DNA of 64,000 bases from Pseudomonas taiwanensis (GTDB taxonomy: Bacteria; Pseudomonadota; Gammaproteobacteria; Pseudomonadales; Pseudomonadaceae): positions 1 to 64,000 of the forward strand of contig NZ_QJRF01000060.1 in NCBI RefSeq assembly GCF_013393345.1, read 5' to 3'. This document shows positions 28,354 through 38,034 of the stretch, piece after piece; positions within the stretch are counted from its first letter, which is position 1, and each line of letters opens with the position of its first letter. Below the pieces are notes generated by a model that had not been told where the DNA came from, searched no databases, and saw nothing but the letters and a program-made list of their open reading frames with translations. The translations under genes and the position numbers were made by a program.

Positions 28354-29763
28354 TCAGTCCTCCACTATCCAGGTGTCCTTGGTACCGCCGCCCTGGGACG
28401 AATTCACCACCAGGGAGCCTTCACGCAGCGCCACGCGGGTCAGCCCGCCGGGTACCAGCCGGGTTTCCCGCCCGGAAAGAACGAAGGGACGCAGGTCAAT
28501 ATGGCGCGGGGCGATGCCCTGCTCGACGAAGGTCGGGCAGGTGGACAGGCACAGCGTGGGCTGCGCGATGTAGGCCTCGGGGCGGGCCTTGAGGCGCTCG
28601 CGGAAGGCTTCGATCTCCTGGGTGCTGGCGGCCGGCCCCACCAGCATGCCGTAGCCGCCGGAGCCCTGGGTCTCCTTGACCACCAGTTCGGGCAGGTGGG
28701 CCAGCACATGGGACAGCTCTTCAGGCTTGCGGCACTGCCAGGTGGGCACGTTCTTCAGGATGGGTTCCTCGTCCAGATAGAAACGGATCATGTCGCCGAC
28801 ATAGGGGTAGATGGACTTGTCGTCCGCCACGCCGGTGCCGATGGCGTTGGCCAGCACCACATTGCCGGAGCGATAGGCGGCCAGCAGACCGGGCACGCCG
28901 AGCATGGATTCGGGGTTGAAGGCCAGGGGATCGAGGAAGGCATCGTCCAGCCGCCGATAGATCACATCGACCGGTTGCGGGCCGGCGGTGGTACGCATGA
29001 ACACCCGGTCGTCGCGGACGAACAGATCGGCCCCTTCCACCAACTCCACGCCCATTTCGCGAGCGAGGAAGGCATGTTCGAAGTAGGCGCTGTTGAAGCG
29101 TCCCGGCGTCAGCACCACCACGTTGGGGTTGTCCAGCGGGCTGGAACTTTTCAGGGTGTCCAGCAACAGGTTCGGGTAGTGATCGATGGGGGCGACGCGC
29201 TGGGCGGCGAAGAGCTCGGGGAACAGCCGCATCATCATCTTGCGGTCTTCGAGCATGTAGCTGACGCCGCTCGGGGTGCGCAGGTTGTCTTCCAGCACGT
29301 AGTAGGTGCCATCGCCATCGCGCACCAGGTCCACGCCCGCGATGTGGGCGTAGATATCGCGGTGCAGGTCCAGGCCCTGCATAGCGATCTGGTAGCCCTC
29401 GTTGGCCAGCACCTGCTCGGCTGGGATGATCCCGGCCTTGATGATCCGTTGGTTATGGTAGAGGTCGGCAAGGAACATATTCAGCGCCTTCACGCGCTGG
29501 ATGCAGCCCTTTTCCACCACCCGCCATTCGCTCATGGGAATGGCGCGGGGAATGGTGTCGAAGGGAATCAGGCGCTCGGTGCCCTGCTCATCGCCATAAA
29601 GAGTGAAGGTGATACCGGCACGGTGGAACAGCAGGTCAGCCTCGCGACGTCGCTGGGCCAGCAGCTCTTCGGGCGTGTCCGCCAGCCAGCGGGCGAATTC
29701 CCGGTAATGCGGACGGCATTCGCCACTCGCGTCATACATCTCGTCATAAAAAATGCGGGACAT
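28354..29763 (-). CDS. Circularly permuted ATP-grasp ligase
   Basis: A 469-residue member of the circularly permuted ATP-grasp type 2 family (DUF404/407). It begins MSRIFYDEMYDASGECRPHYREF and carries ATP-binding elements around VLEDNLRTPSGVSYMLEDR and the late VKETQGSGGYGMLVGP glycine loop. The family is predicted to form amide bonds, attaching amino acids to peptides or small molecules. AAGGAGTTAGGC before the ATG at 29763 supports this start over upstream codons. It is the first gene of the Anbu operon. Confidence 0.94.
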   Translation of the reverse strand: MSRIFYDEMYDASGECRPHYREFARWLADTPEELLAQRRREADLLFHRAGITFTLYGDEQGTERLIPFDTIPRAIPMSEWRVVEKGCIQRVKALNMFLADLYHNQRIIKAGIIPAEQVLANEGYQIAMQGLDLHRDIYAHIAGVDLVRDGDGTYYVLEDNLRTPSGVSYMLEDRKMMMRLFPELFAAQRVAPIDHYPNLLLDTLKSSSPLDNPNVVVLTPGRFNSAYFEHAFLAREMGVELVEGADLFVRDDRVFMRTTAGPQPVDVIYRRLDDAFLDPLAFNPESMLGVPGLLAAYRSGNVVLANAIGTGVADDKSIYPYVGDMIRFYLDEEPILKNVPTWQCRKPEELSHVLAHLPELVVKETQGSGGYGMLVGPAASTQEIEAFRERLKARPEAYIAQPTLCLSTCPTFVEQGIAPRHIDLRPFVLSGRETRLVPGGLTRVALREGSLVVNSSQGGGTKDTWIVED

Positions 29764-30200
29764 GCCTAACTCCTTGTCACCACGGGCAGAAACGCAGTCG
29801 CAAGCCCCGTGCCATCGCCACAACTGCTTGCCTTTCAATAACTTGCAGCACACTCGCAGTCGTAGCGCCCCAGACTGGTGCAGCTCGAATAACCGAACTG
29901 CCCCTGTCGCCCTATTTGGCGGCGGTCAGGATTGGACGGAATGCGACAGCGAGGTGTTCCCCACTTGTTGCGGCAGAACCGCCATCCCTGGAACGAACAG
30001 TCTAGCCCGGCCATGCAAGGCCCTAGGGCCCGATTGTTCTATGGATATGTTGCGATTTGGAATTGCCCCATTACCCGCCGATCTATGGTCATAGCCAGCC
30101 TTCTATAGGGGCCATTGCCTGGCCGCATTTTCCAAGGTCGCAGGAGCCTTCCATACTTGCTCCATTCCAGTGCCTCCCTCATGCCCCGGAGCAACCTGCC
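29764..30200. other. 437-bp divergent promoter region
   Basis: It separates the ATP-grasp operon from the peroxiredoxin gene. It is locally AT-richer around 30030-30070 (TGTTGCGATTTGGAATT), as expected for promoters. An ATAG/CTAT pair occurs at about 30090-30110 but does not fit the OxyR spacing. Confidence 0.4.
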
Positions 30201-30752
30201 ATGCTCACCATCGGAGACAAACTGCCGGCATTCAACCTGCTGGCGGTTGACCACGACTCGGAACACGCCGCCACCCCGGAGAACGCGTTCAAGCGCGTCA
30301 GCCAGGACAGTCTCCTGGGCAAGTGGAAGGTGCTGTTCTTCTGGCCCAAGGACTTCACCTTCGTCTGTCCCACCGAGATCAAGGCGTTCGCGGACCTGCT
30401 GGAGCAATTCAACGACCGCGATACCCAATTGATCGGGGCCTCCACCGATAGCGAGTTCGTCCACCTCGCCTGGCGCCGCGATCACAAGGACCTGAAGGGC
30501 TTGAGCTTTCCCTGGCTGGCGGACATCCGGCACGAACTGGCCAATGCCCTGGGCATCATCGACCGCCGCGAAGGCGTGGCCCTGCGCGCGACCTTCATCA
30601 TCGACCCGGACAATGTCATCCGCCATGTCTCGGTGAACGACCTGCTGGTAGGCCGCAACCCACAGGAAACCCTGCGCTTGCTGGATGCGCTGCTGACTGA
30701 AGAGCTGTGCCCATGCAACTGGCACAAGGGAGAGGCAACGCTGCATTACTGA
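30201..30752 (+). CDS. 2-Cys peroxiredoxin (AhpC/Prx1-like)
   Basis: A 183-residue thiol peroxidase. The peroxidatic Cys56 lies in DFTFVCPTE and the C-terminal CPCNWHKGE (C170, C172) supplies a resolving cysteine. It reduces hydrogen peroxide and organic hydroperoxides using thioredoxin- or AhpF-type donors. The ATG at 30201 has GGAG upstream; the long in-frame extension is non-coding. No ahpF is nearby. It is followed by a family-B palindrome. Confidence 0.93.
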   Translation: MLTIGDKLPAFNLLAVDHDSEHAATPENAFKRVSQDSLLGKWKVLFFWPKDFTFVCPTEIKAFADLLEQFNDRDTQLIGASTDSEFVHLAWRRDHKDLKGLSFPWLADIRHELANALGIIDRREGVALRATFIIDPDNVIRHVSVNDLLVGRNPQETLRLLDALLTEELCPCNWHKGEATLHY

Positions 30753-30776
30753 GCGGACCACAGGAGGCCGGTGTTT

Positions 30777-30865
30777 TGTGGGGGCGAATTCATTCGCTAT
30801 GGGCAACGCCGTTGCCCCCCGAGGCCGAACCTGCGGTCCGGTCAGCGAATGAATTCGCCCCCACA
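30777..30865. repeat. BIME-like palindrome (family B)
   Basis: The outer arms TGTGGGGGCGAATTCATTCG and their complement enclose two further small hairpins (GGGCAACGCCGTTGCCC and CCTGCGGTCCGG-like). Close copies lie at 36695 and 43221. Confidence 0.92.
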
Positions 30866-31038
30866 GGAAAGCCACAGCAAAGCGCCTCCCGCCCCTTCCT
30901 TGTCAGCCCCAAAGCCCCGAACTACGCTGCTCAATGCGACCAGTGGCCGTATTTTTCGGCGCGCTTTTCGTCGCATTCGCCGACGGCATGCAGTTCCGCC
31001 GAACAGGCTCCGCACGTCATGTACAACAGGAGTCGACA

Positions 31039-32190
31039 ATGCCTTCGTTCAAACCCGTTTCCCTTTCATTCGCCGTCAGTTGCGCCTGCCTCATCGCCTC
31101 CGCCCAGGCCGCCGAACCGCTGAAGCAGCTCGGCAAGGGTGAAGGCCAGCTCGACATCATCGCCTGGCCCGGATACATCGAACGCGGCGAGTCGGACAAG
31201 AACTACGACTGGGTCACCCAGTTCGAGAAAGACAGCGGTTGCAAGGTCAATGTGAAAACCGCCGCCACCTCCGACGAGATGGTCAGCCTGATGGCCAAGG
31301 GCGGCTACGACCTGGTCACCGCCTCCGGCGACGCCTCCCTGCGCCTGGTGTTCGGCAAGCGCGTGCAGCCGATCAACACTGCGCTGATTCCCAACTGGAA
31401 GACCCTCGACCAGCGCCTTCAGGACGCGCCCTGGCACACGGTAGAAGGCGTGCACTACGGCACGCCGTACCAGTGGGGCCCGAACCTCCTGATGTACAAC
31501 ACCAAGTTGTTCAAGCAGGCGCCGGACAGCTGGGCCGTGGTCTTCGAGCCCCAGGACCTGGCCGATGGCAAGTCCAACAAGGGTCGCGTGCAGGCCTACG
31601 ACGGTCCCATCTACATCGCCGACGCCGCGCTCTACCTGAAGTCCGCCAAGCCGGAACTGGGCATCCAGGACCCGTACCAGCTGACCGAAGCGCAGTACAC
31701 CGCCGTGCTCGATCTGTTGCGCAAGCAGCACAGCCTGGTGCACCGCTACTGGCACGACGCGACCGTGCAGATGAGCGACTTCAAGAACGAAGGCGTGGCC
31801 GCCTCCAGCACCTGGGGCTACATGGCCAATACCCTGAAAGGCGAGAAGCAGCCCGTGGAAACGGTGTTCCCGAAAGAAGGGGTCACCGGCTGGGCCGACA
31901 CCACCATGCTGCACGTCGACGCCAAGCACCCGAACTGCGCCTACAAGTGGATGGATTGGTCGTTGCAACCCAAGGTCCAGGGTGACCTGGCCGCCTGGTT
32001 CGGCTCACTGCCCGTGGTCGCCAAGGGCTGCACCAGCAGCGAACTCCTCGGCGCCAGCGGCTGCGCCACCAACGGTTATGACCAGTTCGACCAGATCGCC
32101 TTCTGGAAAACCCCGGAAGCCCAGGGTGGGAAGTTCGTGCCGTATAGCCGGTGGACGCAGGACTACATCGCGATCATGGGTGGAAGGTGA
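31039..32190 (+). CDS. Polyamine-type ABC transporter periplasmic binding protein
   Basis: A 383-residue periplasmic solute-binding protein of the PotD/PotF class. The signal peptide is MPSFKPVSLSFAVSCACLIAS with cleavage near AQA-AEP. The mature protein has the family core IIAWPGYIERGESDKNYDWV and later LLMYNTKLF and STWGYMANTL. It most likely binds putrescine or spermidine, although related family members bind other cations. AGGAG precedes the ATG. It is followed by ATPase and two permeases in one operon, with a repeat-containing 146-bp gap before the ATPase. Confidence 0.92.
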   Translation: MPSFKPVSLSFAVSCACLIASAQAAEPLKQLGKGEGQLDIIAWPGYIERGESDKNYDWVTQFEKDSGCKVNVKTAATSDEMVSLMAKGGYDLVTASGDASLRLVFGKRVQPINTALIPNWKTLDQRLQDAPWHTVEGVHYGTPYQWGPNLLMYNTKLFKQAPDSWAVVFEPQDLADGKSNKGRVQAYDGPIYIADAALYLKSAKPELGIQDPYQLTEAQYTAVLDLLRKQHSLVHRYWHDATVQMSDFKNEGVAASSTWGYMANTLKGEKQPVETVFPKEGVTGWADTTMLHVDAKHPNCAYKWMDWSLQPKVQGDLAAWFGSLPVVAKGCTSSELLGASGCATNGYDQFDQIAFWKTPEAQGGKFVPYSRWTQDYIAIMGGR

Positions 32191-32336
32191 TTCGCACTGG
32201 ATTCTCCCGAGAGTCACCCCTCTCCCTGAAGGGAGAGGGGGCTTGTCCGAACTCACTTGAAACACCGAGAGGCTGACGCCCCCTCACCCCAACCCTCTCC
32301 CAGAGGGAGAGGGAGTCGCCACTACGGAGCCCGAGT
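32191..32336. repeat. CCCTCTCCC/GGGAGAGGG hairpins (family C)
   Basis: Two inverted copies of CCCCTCTCCCTGAAGGGAGA and CCCTCTCCCAGAGGGAGAGG separate the binding-protein and ATPase genes. They may reduce read-through, so that more binding protein than transporter is made. Confidence 0.75.
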
Positions 32337-33347
32337 ATGACCACAGCCGTCCAGTTCACCGATGTCTGCCGCCACTACGGTGATGTGAAGGCGGTTGACC
32401 GGGTGTCCATCGAGATCCGCGACGGCGAGTTCTTCTCAATGCTCGGCCCTTCGGGTTCAGGCAAGACCACCTGCCTGCGCCTGATCGCCGGCTTCGAGCA
32501 GCCCACCTCGGGTTCCATCCGCATCCACGGTGAAGAGGCCGCCGGCCTGCCGCCCTACGAGCGCGATGTGAACACCGTGTTCCAGGACTACGCCCTGTTC
32601 CCCCACATGAACGTGCGCGACAACGTCGCCTACGGCCTCAAGGTGAAGGGCGTGGCGAAGGCCGAGCGCCTGGGCCGCGCCGAGGAAGCCCTCGGCATGG
32701 TCGCCCTGCCCGGCTACGGCGATCGCAAGCCGGCGCAGCTGTCCGGCGGCCAGCGTCAGCGCGTGGCCCTGGCCCGTGCGCTGATCAACCGTCCGCGCGT
32801 GCTGCTGCTCGACGAACCTCTGGGCGCGCTGGACCTCAAGCTGCGCGAGCAGATGCAGGTGGAGCTGAAGAAACTGCAGCGCCAGCTCGGCATCACCTTC
32901 ATCTTCGTCACCCACGACCAAGGTGAAGCGCTGTCCATGTCCGACCGCGTGGCCGTGTTCAACAAGGGCCGTATCGAGCAGGTGGACAGCCCACAGAATC
33001 TCTATCGCAAACCAAGTACCCGCTTCGTCGCCGAGTTCGTCGGCACCGCCAACGTGCTCCACGGCGACCTCGCCCAGCGCCTCACCGGCACCGCCGGGGC
33101 ATTCTCCCTGAGACCGGAGCATGTGCGCTTCGGCAACGCCAGCAATGGCGAGCTGCAAGTCAGCGGCACCGTGCATGACGTGCAGTACCTGGGTGCCAGC
33201 AGCCGCTACGAACTCAATCTGGACGGCGGTGGGCGACTGGCGGTGAGCCTGCCCAACGGCGAAGAAACGGATGTCGCACGCCCCCAACCCGGCCAACAGG
33301 TACAGGCCTGTTGGCCCCGCAGCGCGATGGTCGCGCTCAGCGAGTAG
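32337..33347 (+). CDS. Polyamine-type ABC transporter ATPase (PotA-like)
   Basis: A 336-residue ABC ATPase. The Walker A motif is GPSGSGKTT (residues about 38-46), the signature LSGGQRQRVALARAL, and Walker B LLLDEPLGALD followed by the H-loop VTHDQGEA. Residues about 260-336 form a TOBE domain. It energises uptake through the two permeases encoded next. The ORF ends 3 bp before the first permease gene. Confidence 0.95.
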   Translation: MTTAVQFTDVCRHYGDVKAVDRVSIEIRDGEFFSMLGPSGSGKTTCLRLIAGFEQPTSGSIRIHGEEAAGLPPYERDVNTVFQDYALFPHMNVRDNVAYGLKVKGVAKAERLGRAEEALGMVALPGYGDRKPAQLSGGQRQRVALARALINRPRVLLLDEPLGALDLKLREQMQVELKKLQRQLGITFIFVTHDQGEALSMSDRVAVFNKGRIEQVDSPQNLYRKPSTRFVAEFVGTANVLHGDLAQRLTGTAGAFSLRPEHVRFGNASNGELQVSGTVHDVQYLGASSRYELNLDGGGRLAVSLPNGEETDVARPQPGQQVQACWPRSAMVALSE

Positions 33348-33350
33348 GCC

Positions 33351-34289
33351 ATGAGCGCCGTCATCGAAAGCCATCAGAGCGGTCCGCTGCGTGGGCTCTC
33401 CAACCTGCTCTACCGCCGCTCGACGCTCTACCTGCTGCTGCTCCTGACCCCGCCCCTGCTCTGGTTCGGCGTGATCTACATCGGCTCGCTGTTCGCCCTG
33501 CTCTGGCAGAGCTTCTACACCTTCGACGACTTCACCATGGCGGTGACGCCGGACCTGACGCTGGCCAACTACGCCGCCCTGTTCAACCCGGCGAACTACG
33601 ACATCATCCTGCGCACCTTGACCATGGCCATCGCCGTGAGTCTGGCCAGCGCGGTCCTGGCCTTCCCCATCGCCTACTACATGGCGCGCTTCGCCTCGCC
33701 GAAGGAGAAAGCCTTCTTCTATATCGCCGTGATGCTGCCGATGTGGGCCAGCTACATCGTCAAGGCGTATGCCTGGACGGTGATCCTGGCCAAGGGCGGC
33801 ATCTTCTACTGGCTGATCCAGCAGCTGCATCTGGAGACCTTGCTGGGCAGCCTGCTCACCGTACCCGGCGTCGGTGGCAATACCCTGTCCACGTCGCACC
33901 TGGGGCGTTTCCTGGTATTCACCTACATCTGGCTGCCGTTCATGATCCTGCCGATCCAGGCCTCCCTGGAGCGCCTGCCCCCGTCGCTGCTGCAGGCTTC
34001 GGCGGACCTCGGCGCCAGGCCCCGGCAAACCTTCGCCCAGGTGATCCTGCCGCTCGCTTTTCCGGGTGTGGTAGCCGGCTCGATCTTCACCTTCAGCCTG
34101 ACCCTGGGCGACTTCATCATCCCGCAACTGGTGGGCCCCAGCGGCCTGTTCATCGGCACCATGGTCTACGTGCAACAGGGCTCGGTGGGCAACATCCCGC
34201 TGGCGGCGGCCTTCACCCTGGTACCCATCGTGCTGATCGCCATCTACCTGTCCATCGCCAAGCGGCTGGGGGCCTTCGATGCACTCTGA
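33351..34289 (+). CDS. Polyamine-type ABC permease 1 (PotB-like)
   Basis: A 312-residue inner-membrane subunit with six hydrophobic segments. It carries the conserved cytosolic EAA loop near [26 protein letters not shown], which contacts the ATPase. The N-terminus is cytosolic. The 3' end overlaps the next permease gene by 11 bp, so the two are translationally coupled. Confidence 0.94.
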   Translation: MSAVIESHQSGPLRGLSNLLYRRSTLYLLLLLTPPLLWFGVIYIGSLFALLWQSFYTFDDFTMAVTPDLTLANYAALFNPANYDIILRTLTMAIAVSLASAVLAFPIAYYMARFASPKEKAFFYIAVMLPMWASYIVKAYAWTVILAKGGIFYWLIQQLHLETLLGSLLTVPGVGGNTLSTSHLGRFLVFTYIWLPFMILPIQASLERLPPSLLQASADLGARPRQTFAQVILPLAFPGVVAGSIFTFSLTLGDFIIPQLVGPSGLFIGTMVYVQQGSVGNIPLAAAFTLVPIVLIAIYLSIAKRLGAFDAL

Positions 34290-35085
34290 GAAAGCGTCCT
34301 GGGGCCTGCGCCTGGCGGCCTGGGGCGGGCTGGTGTTCCTGCACTTCCCGATCCTGGTGATCCTGCTTTACGCGTTCAACACCGAGGAGTCGTCCTACAG
34401 CTTTCCGCTGCAGGGCTTCACCCTCGAATGGTTCAGCGTGGTGGCCAGCCGTGAGGATGTGCTGCAAGCCATCATCCTGTCCGTGAAAGTCGCCTGCCTG
34501 GCCACCGCCCTGGCCATGGTGCTTGGCACCCTCGCCGCTGCCGCGCTCTATCGCCGCGACTTCTTCGGCAAGGAGAGCATCACCCTGATGCTGATCCTGC
34601 CCATCGCCCTGCCCGGCATCATCACCGGCATCGCCCTGCTTTCCGCATTCAAGACCCTTGGCATCGAGCCGGGTATCTTCACCATCGTCGTCGGCCACGC
34701 CACCTTCTGCGTGGTGATCGTCTACAACAACGTGATCGCGCGGTTCCGTCGTACCTCGCACAGCCTGATCGAGGCGTCGATGGACCTGGGCGCCGACGGC
34801 TGGCAGACCTTCCGCTACATCATCCTGCCGAACATCGCCACCGCGCTGCTGGCCGGCGGCATGCTGGCCTTCGCCCTGTCTTTCGACGAAATCATCGTCA
34901 CCACCTTCACCGCCGGCCACGAACAGACCCTGCCCCTCTGGCTGCTCAGCCAGCTCAGCCGCCCGCGCGACGTTCCGGTGACCAACGTGGTAGCGCTGCT
35001 GGTGATGCTCGCCACCATGCTGCCCATTCTCGGCGCCTACTACCTGACGCGCGGGACCGAGACGGTGGCTGGGGGTGGGAAGTAA
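34279..35085 (+). CDS. Polyamine-type ABC permease 2 (PotC-like)
   Basis: A 268-residue permease with six membrane segments and the EAA loop [20 protein letters not shown]. It begins inside the end of the upstream permease gene. Together they form the heterodimeric channel of the polyamine-type importer. It is followed by a repeat-bearing gap and the aldehyde dehydrogenase gene. Confidence 0.94.
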   Translation: MHSEKASWGLRLAAWGGLVFLHFPILVILLYAFNTEESSYSFPLQGFTLEWFSVVASREDVLQAIILSVKVACLATALAMVLGTLAAAALYRRDFFGKESITLMLILPIALPGIITGIALLSAFKTLGIEPGIFTIVVGHATFCVVIVYNNVIARFRRTSHSLIEASMDLGADGWQTFRYIILPNIATALLAGGMLAFALSFDEIIVTTFTAGHEQTLPLWLLSQLSRPRDVPVTNVVALLVMLATMLPILGAYYLTRGTETVAGGGK

Positions 35086-35258
35086 GAGTTCCAGGCCTGC
35101 ACCTTCTCCCTCGCTTTGCTCCCCTCTCCCGCTTGCGGGAGAGGGGCCGGGGGTGAGGGTGACGAGGCTGATCCAGACCATGCGGCTGCAAGCGACTCCG
35201 CAACCACCTCCCTAGCCCTCTCCCTCAAGGGAGAGGGGACGACTACGAGGACTCCACC
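35086..35258. repeat. CCCTCTCCC/GGGAGAGGG hairpins (family C)
   Basis: Two hairpins, CCCCTCTCCC-GCTTGC-GGGAGAGGGG and CCCTCTCCCTCAAGGGAGAG, lie between the permease and dehydrogenase genes, similar to those at 32191-32336. Confidence 0.75.
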
Positions 35259-36683
35259 ATGCAAACCAAACTGCTGATCAACGGCCAGTTCTCCGCCGGC
35301 GAAGGCGAGGCCCTGGACGTCCTCAATCCCGCCACCGGCGCCGTGTTGGTAAAAATCCCCGAGGCCAGCGAAGCCCAGGTCGACGCCGCCGTCCGAGCAG
35401 CCGATGCGGCCTTCGAAGGTTGGGCGCGCACCTCGCCGCGCGACCGCGCCACCCTTTTGCTGAAGCTGGCGGACAAGATCGAGGGCCATGCCGAAGAGCT
35501 GGCAAAGCTGGAGTCGGACAACTGCGGCAAGCCCTACGCCGCTGCACTGAACGACGAGATTCCAGCCGTGGCCGATGTGTTCCGCTTCTTCGCCGGTGCC
35601 AGCCGCTGCCTGACCGGTTCGGCAGCGGGCGAATACCTGCCCGGCTTCACCTCCATGATCCGCCGCGACCCGATAGGGGTGATCGCCTCCATCGCGCCCT
35701 GGAACTACCCGCTGATGATGGCTGCCTGGAAGCTGGGCCCCGCACTGGCAGCCGGCAACACCGTGGTACTCAAGCCCTCGGAGCAGACCCCCCTCACCGC
35801 CCTGCGCCTGTCGGAATTCATCGCCGAACTGCTGCCACCGGGCGTGGTGAACATCGTCCTCGGCCGCGGCCCCAGCGTGGGCAGTCCACTGGTGTCGCAC
35901 CCGTTGGTGCGCATGGTGTCGCTGACCGGCTCGGTGGGCACTGGCAAGGCCATCATCAAGAGCGCCGCCGACAGCGTGAAGCGCACCCACATGGAACTGG
36001 GCGGCAAGGCGCCGGTGATCATCTTCGATGACGCCGACCTGGCCGATGTGGTCGAGGGCATCCGTACCTTCGGTTTCTACAACGCGGGCCAGGACTGCAC
36101 CGCGGCCTGCCGCATCTATGCCGGCAAGAAGATCTACGACAACTTCGTGGCTGACCTCGCCAGCGCGGTATCCAGCCTGAAAACCGGCCTGCAAACCGAC
36201 CCGGCGACCGAACTCGGCCCGCTGATCACCCAGAGCCAGCGCGAACGCGTGGCCGGCTTCGTCGAACGCGCCAGCGCCCTGCCCCACATCCAGATCGCCA
36301 CGGGCGGCAAGCCGGTGGCCGGTAGCGGCTTCTTCTACGAGCCCACGGTGGTGGCCCACGCAAAACAGGACGACGAGATCGTTCGGCGCGAGGTGTTCGG
36401 CCCGGTGGTGACGGTCACGCCCTTCAGCGACGTGGACGAGGCGGTGCGCTGGGCCAACGATTCCGATTACGGCCTGGCGTCATCGATCTGGACCCGCGAC
36501 GTGGGCCGCGCCGCTGCGGTGGCATCGCGGTTGCAGTACGGCTGCACCTGGATCAACACCCACTTCATGCTCACCAACGAAATGCCCCACGGCGGCTTCA
36601 AGCAGTCCGGCTATGGCAAGGACCTGTCCATGTACGGCCTGGAGGACTACACCGTGGTGCGGCATGTGATGATCAAGCATTAG
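35259..36683 (+). CDS. NAD-dependent aldehyde dehydrogenase, aminobutyraldehyde type
   Basis: A 474-residue aldehyde dehydrogenase. Catalytic Cys280 is in NAGQDCTAA, and the general base Glu246 is in [24 protein letters not shown] and the NAD site [12 protein letters not shown] are also present. The sequence matches the gamma-aminobutyraldehyde/aminoaldehyde branch (PatD/KauB), which converts 4-aminobutanal from putrescine to GABA. Position after the polyamine transporter supports that assignment. GAGGACTCCACC precedes the ATG. It may share the transporter transcript across the hairpin region. Confidence 0.93.
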   Translation: MQTKLLINGQFSAGEGEALDVLNPATGAVLVKIPEASEAQVDAAVRAADAAFEGWARTSPRDRATLLLKLADKIEGHAEELAKLESDNCGKPYAAALNDEIPAVADVFRFFAGASRCLTGSAAGEYLPGFTSMIRRDPIGVIASIAPWNYPLMMAAWKLGPALAAGNTVVLKPSEQTPLTALRLSEFIAELLPPGVVNIVLGRGPSVGSPLVSHPLVRMVSLTGSVGTGKAIIKSAADSVKRTHMELGGKAPVIIFDDADLADVVEGIRTFGFYNAGQDCTAACRIYAGKKIYDNFVADLASAVSSLKTGLQTDPATELGPLITQSQRERVAGFVERASALPHIQIATGGKPVAGSGFFYEPTVVAHAKQDDEIVRREVFGPVVTVTPFSDVDEAVRWANDSDYGLASSIWTRDVGRAAAVASRLQYGCTWINTHFMLTNEMPHGGFKQSGYGKDLSMYGLEDYTVVRHVMIKH

Positions 36684-36694
36684 CGCAGGAGCGT

Positions 36695-36793
36695 TGTGGG
36701 GGCGAATTCATTCGCTAAGGGCAGCGCAGCTGCCCCCTAGGAATCTCGATGGCCGAACCTTCGGTCCGGTTAGCGAATGAATTCGCCCCCACA
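36695..36793. repeat. BIME-like palindrome (family B)
   Basis: Arms TGTGGGGGCGAATTCATTCG and the complement, with internal GGGCAGCGCAGCTGCCCC and CCGAACCTTCGGTCCGG hairpins, between convergent genes. Confidence 0.92.
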
Positions 36794-36813
36794 GAAAAGC
36801 CCGCGACTGGGCG

Positions 36814-37521
36814 TTAGCCAAACGCCAGATTCAACCAGCGGCGATAGAACCCTTCCGCCACCTGGTTCAGCGCCGCGACCTTGCTTGGCAGGGCTTCGAG
36901 CATGCGCGCCCGGGCTTGCTGGCTGGCCTGGGTTTCGTCGAGCAGGTGCGCCCAGTCGGTCAGCCAGCCCTTCACCAGGTCCTCGGTCATCTCCGGATGG
37001 CCCTGCAGGGCCAGGACCTTGTCGCCCCAGGAGAAGCCCTGGTTGGGGCACCAGGGGCTGTCCATCAACCATTGGGCGCCTTCCGGCAGGTCGAAGGTGT
37101 CGCTGTGCCACTGGTAGATCGAGAACTCCTGCGGCAGGTGGGCCATCCAGGGGCTGTCAGTGGCCAGGGCACGCTTTTCCAGCGGCTGCCAGCCGATCTC
37201 GGTGTAGGGCATGCGATGCACCGACGCGTCCAGTGCGCGGGCCAGCAACTGGCCGCCCAGGCAGTGGCCGATCATGGGCACATCGCGAGCGATGAAGTGC
37301 CGCAAGGCAGCGATCTCCGCCCCGATCCAGGGCAGCGGGTCGTTGACGCTCATGGGACCGCCCATGATGGCGACCGCCTTGGGTCGGTCGAGGTCGTGGC
37401 CTTCCAGTTCGCCCAGGTCCGTGCGCAATACGGTGAAGTCGCGTTGCTCACGGTCCAGGACAGTGGCCAGATGGCCGGGTGGGCAAAAATCCGCGTGGGT
37501 AAGAATCAGGATGTCGGTCAT
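36814..37521 (-). CDS. Class I glutamine amidotransferase-like protein
   Basis: A 235-residue GATase I. Cys87 lies in the elbow GHCLGGQ. The His/Glu pair is in LQGHPEM. Similar stand-alone enzymes include PuuD-type gamma-glutamyl-GABA hydrolases of polyamine breakdown. The nearby polyamine transporter and aminoaldehyde dehydrogenase make that attractive, but it is inferred. GGAGGGGACCCC precedes MTDILIL at 37521, which rejects the 13-residue extension. It is convergent with the dehydrogenase gene. Confidence 0.88.
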   Translation of the reverse strand: MTDILILTHADFCPPGHLATVLDREQRDFTVLRTDLGELEGHDLDRPKAVAIMGGPMSVNDPLPWIGAEIAALRHFIARDVPMIGHCLGGQLLARALDASVHRMPYTEIGWQPLEKRALATDSPWMAHLPQEFSIYQWHSDTFDLPEGAQWLMDSPWCPNQGFSWGDKVLALQGHPEMTEDLVKGWLTDWAHLLDETQASQQARARMLEALPSKVAALNQVAEGFYRRWLNLAFG

Positions 37522-37692
37522 GGGGTCCCCTCCGTTGACGGAGTCTGAGGCAAAGGCCATGCCGGGGTCGAGTAAAGGAAGTCTATGTTTTTGCTGGGAA
37601 TACCCGAGCCAGAGGGGGGAAGCAAAAGCAGCCGGGAAATTGTCCGGAATGCCCGGTTCGCGGCAGGCGGGCCGCCACGAACCGGGAGAGCT

Positions 37693-38034
37693 TCAAGGTC
37701 GGTTGACGTTGACTTCCTGAGTCACGCCCCAGCCATCGAGCACACCTCCGAGTGGGACCACCAGGGCCTCCAGGTCGTGCTCGAAATCACCGATTCCCGC
37801 GTGGGTCGCGTACATCACTTTGCTCACCTGCAAGTGCCAGGCGCCATCGGCGCGCACCGATACCTGAGCATTCAATGACTCACCACGGAAATTCCTCGCT
37901 GCCGTTCGCGCCCGGTCCTCATCGGGGAAAATGGCATAGAACTCGATTGGGTGAACACGAGCGAAATCGAATCCACCCTCTTTCATGCGGCGCAACAGAC
38001 TGGTGCTGACATCATCGTGGAAGGCTGTGCTCAT
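37693..38034 (-). CDS. RraB-family regulator of RNase E
   Basis: A 113-residue protein with the RraB fold signature: residues about 15-40 (MKEGGFDFARVHPIEF), then FPDEDRARTAARNF and VSKVMYATHAGIGDFEHDLEALV. The family binds and inhibits RNase E, altering mRNA decay; that role is known for the Vibrio and E. coli proteins and is inferred here. A strong AGGAGGTCGTTTC site precedes the ATG. The gene appears monocistronic. Confidence 0.85.
   Translation of the reverse strand: MSTAFHDDVSTSLLRRMKEGGFDFARVHPIEFYAIFPDEDRARTAARNFRGESLNAQVSVRADGAWHLQVSKVMYATHAGIGDFEHDLEALVVPLGGVLDGWGVTQEVNVNRP

Noticed and set aside
30090-30115. OxyR-like ATAG...CTAT pair before the peroxiredoxin gene
   Set aside because: Spacing within the half-sites differs from the OxyR consensus by one base and there is only one half; too weak to call.
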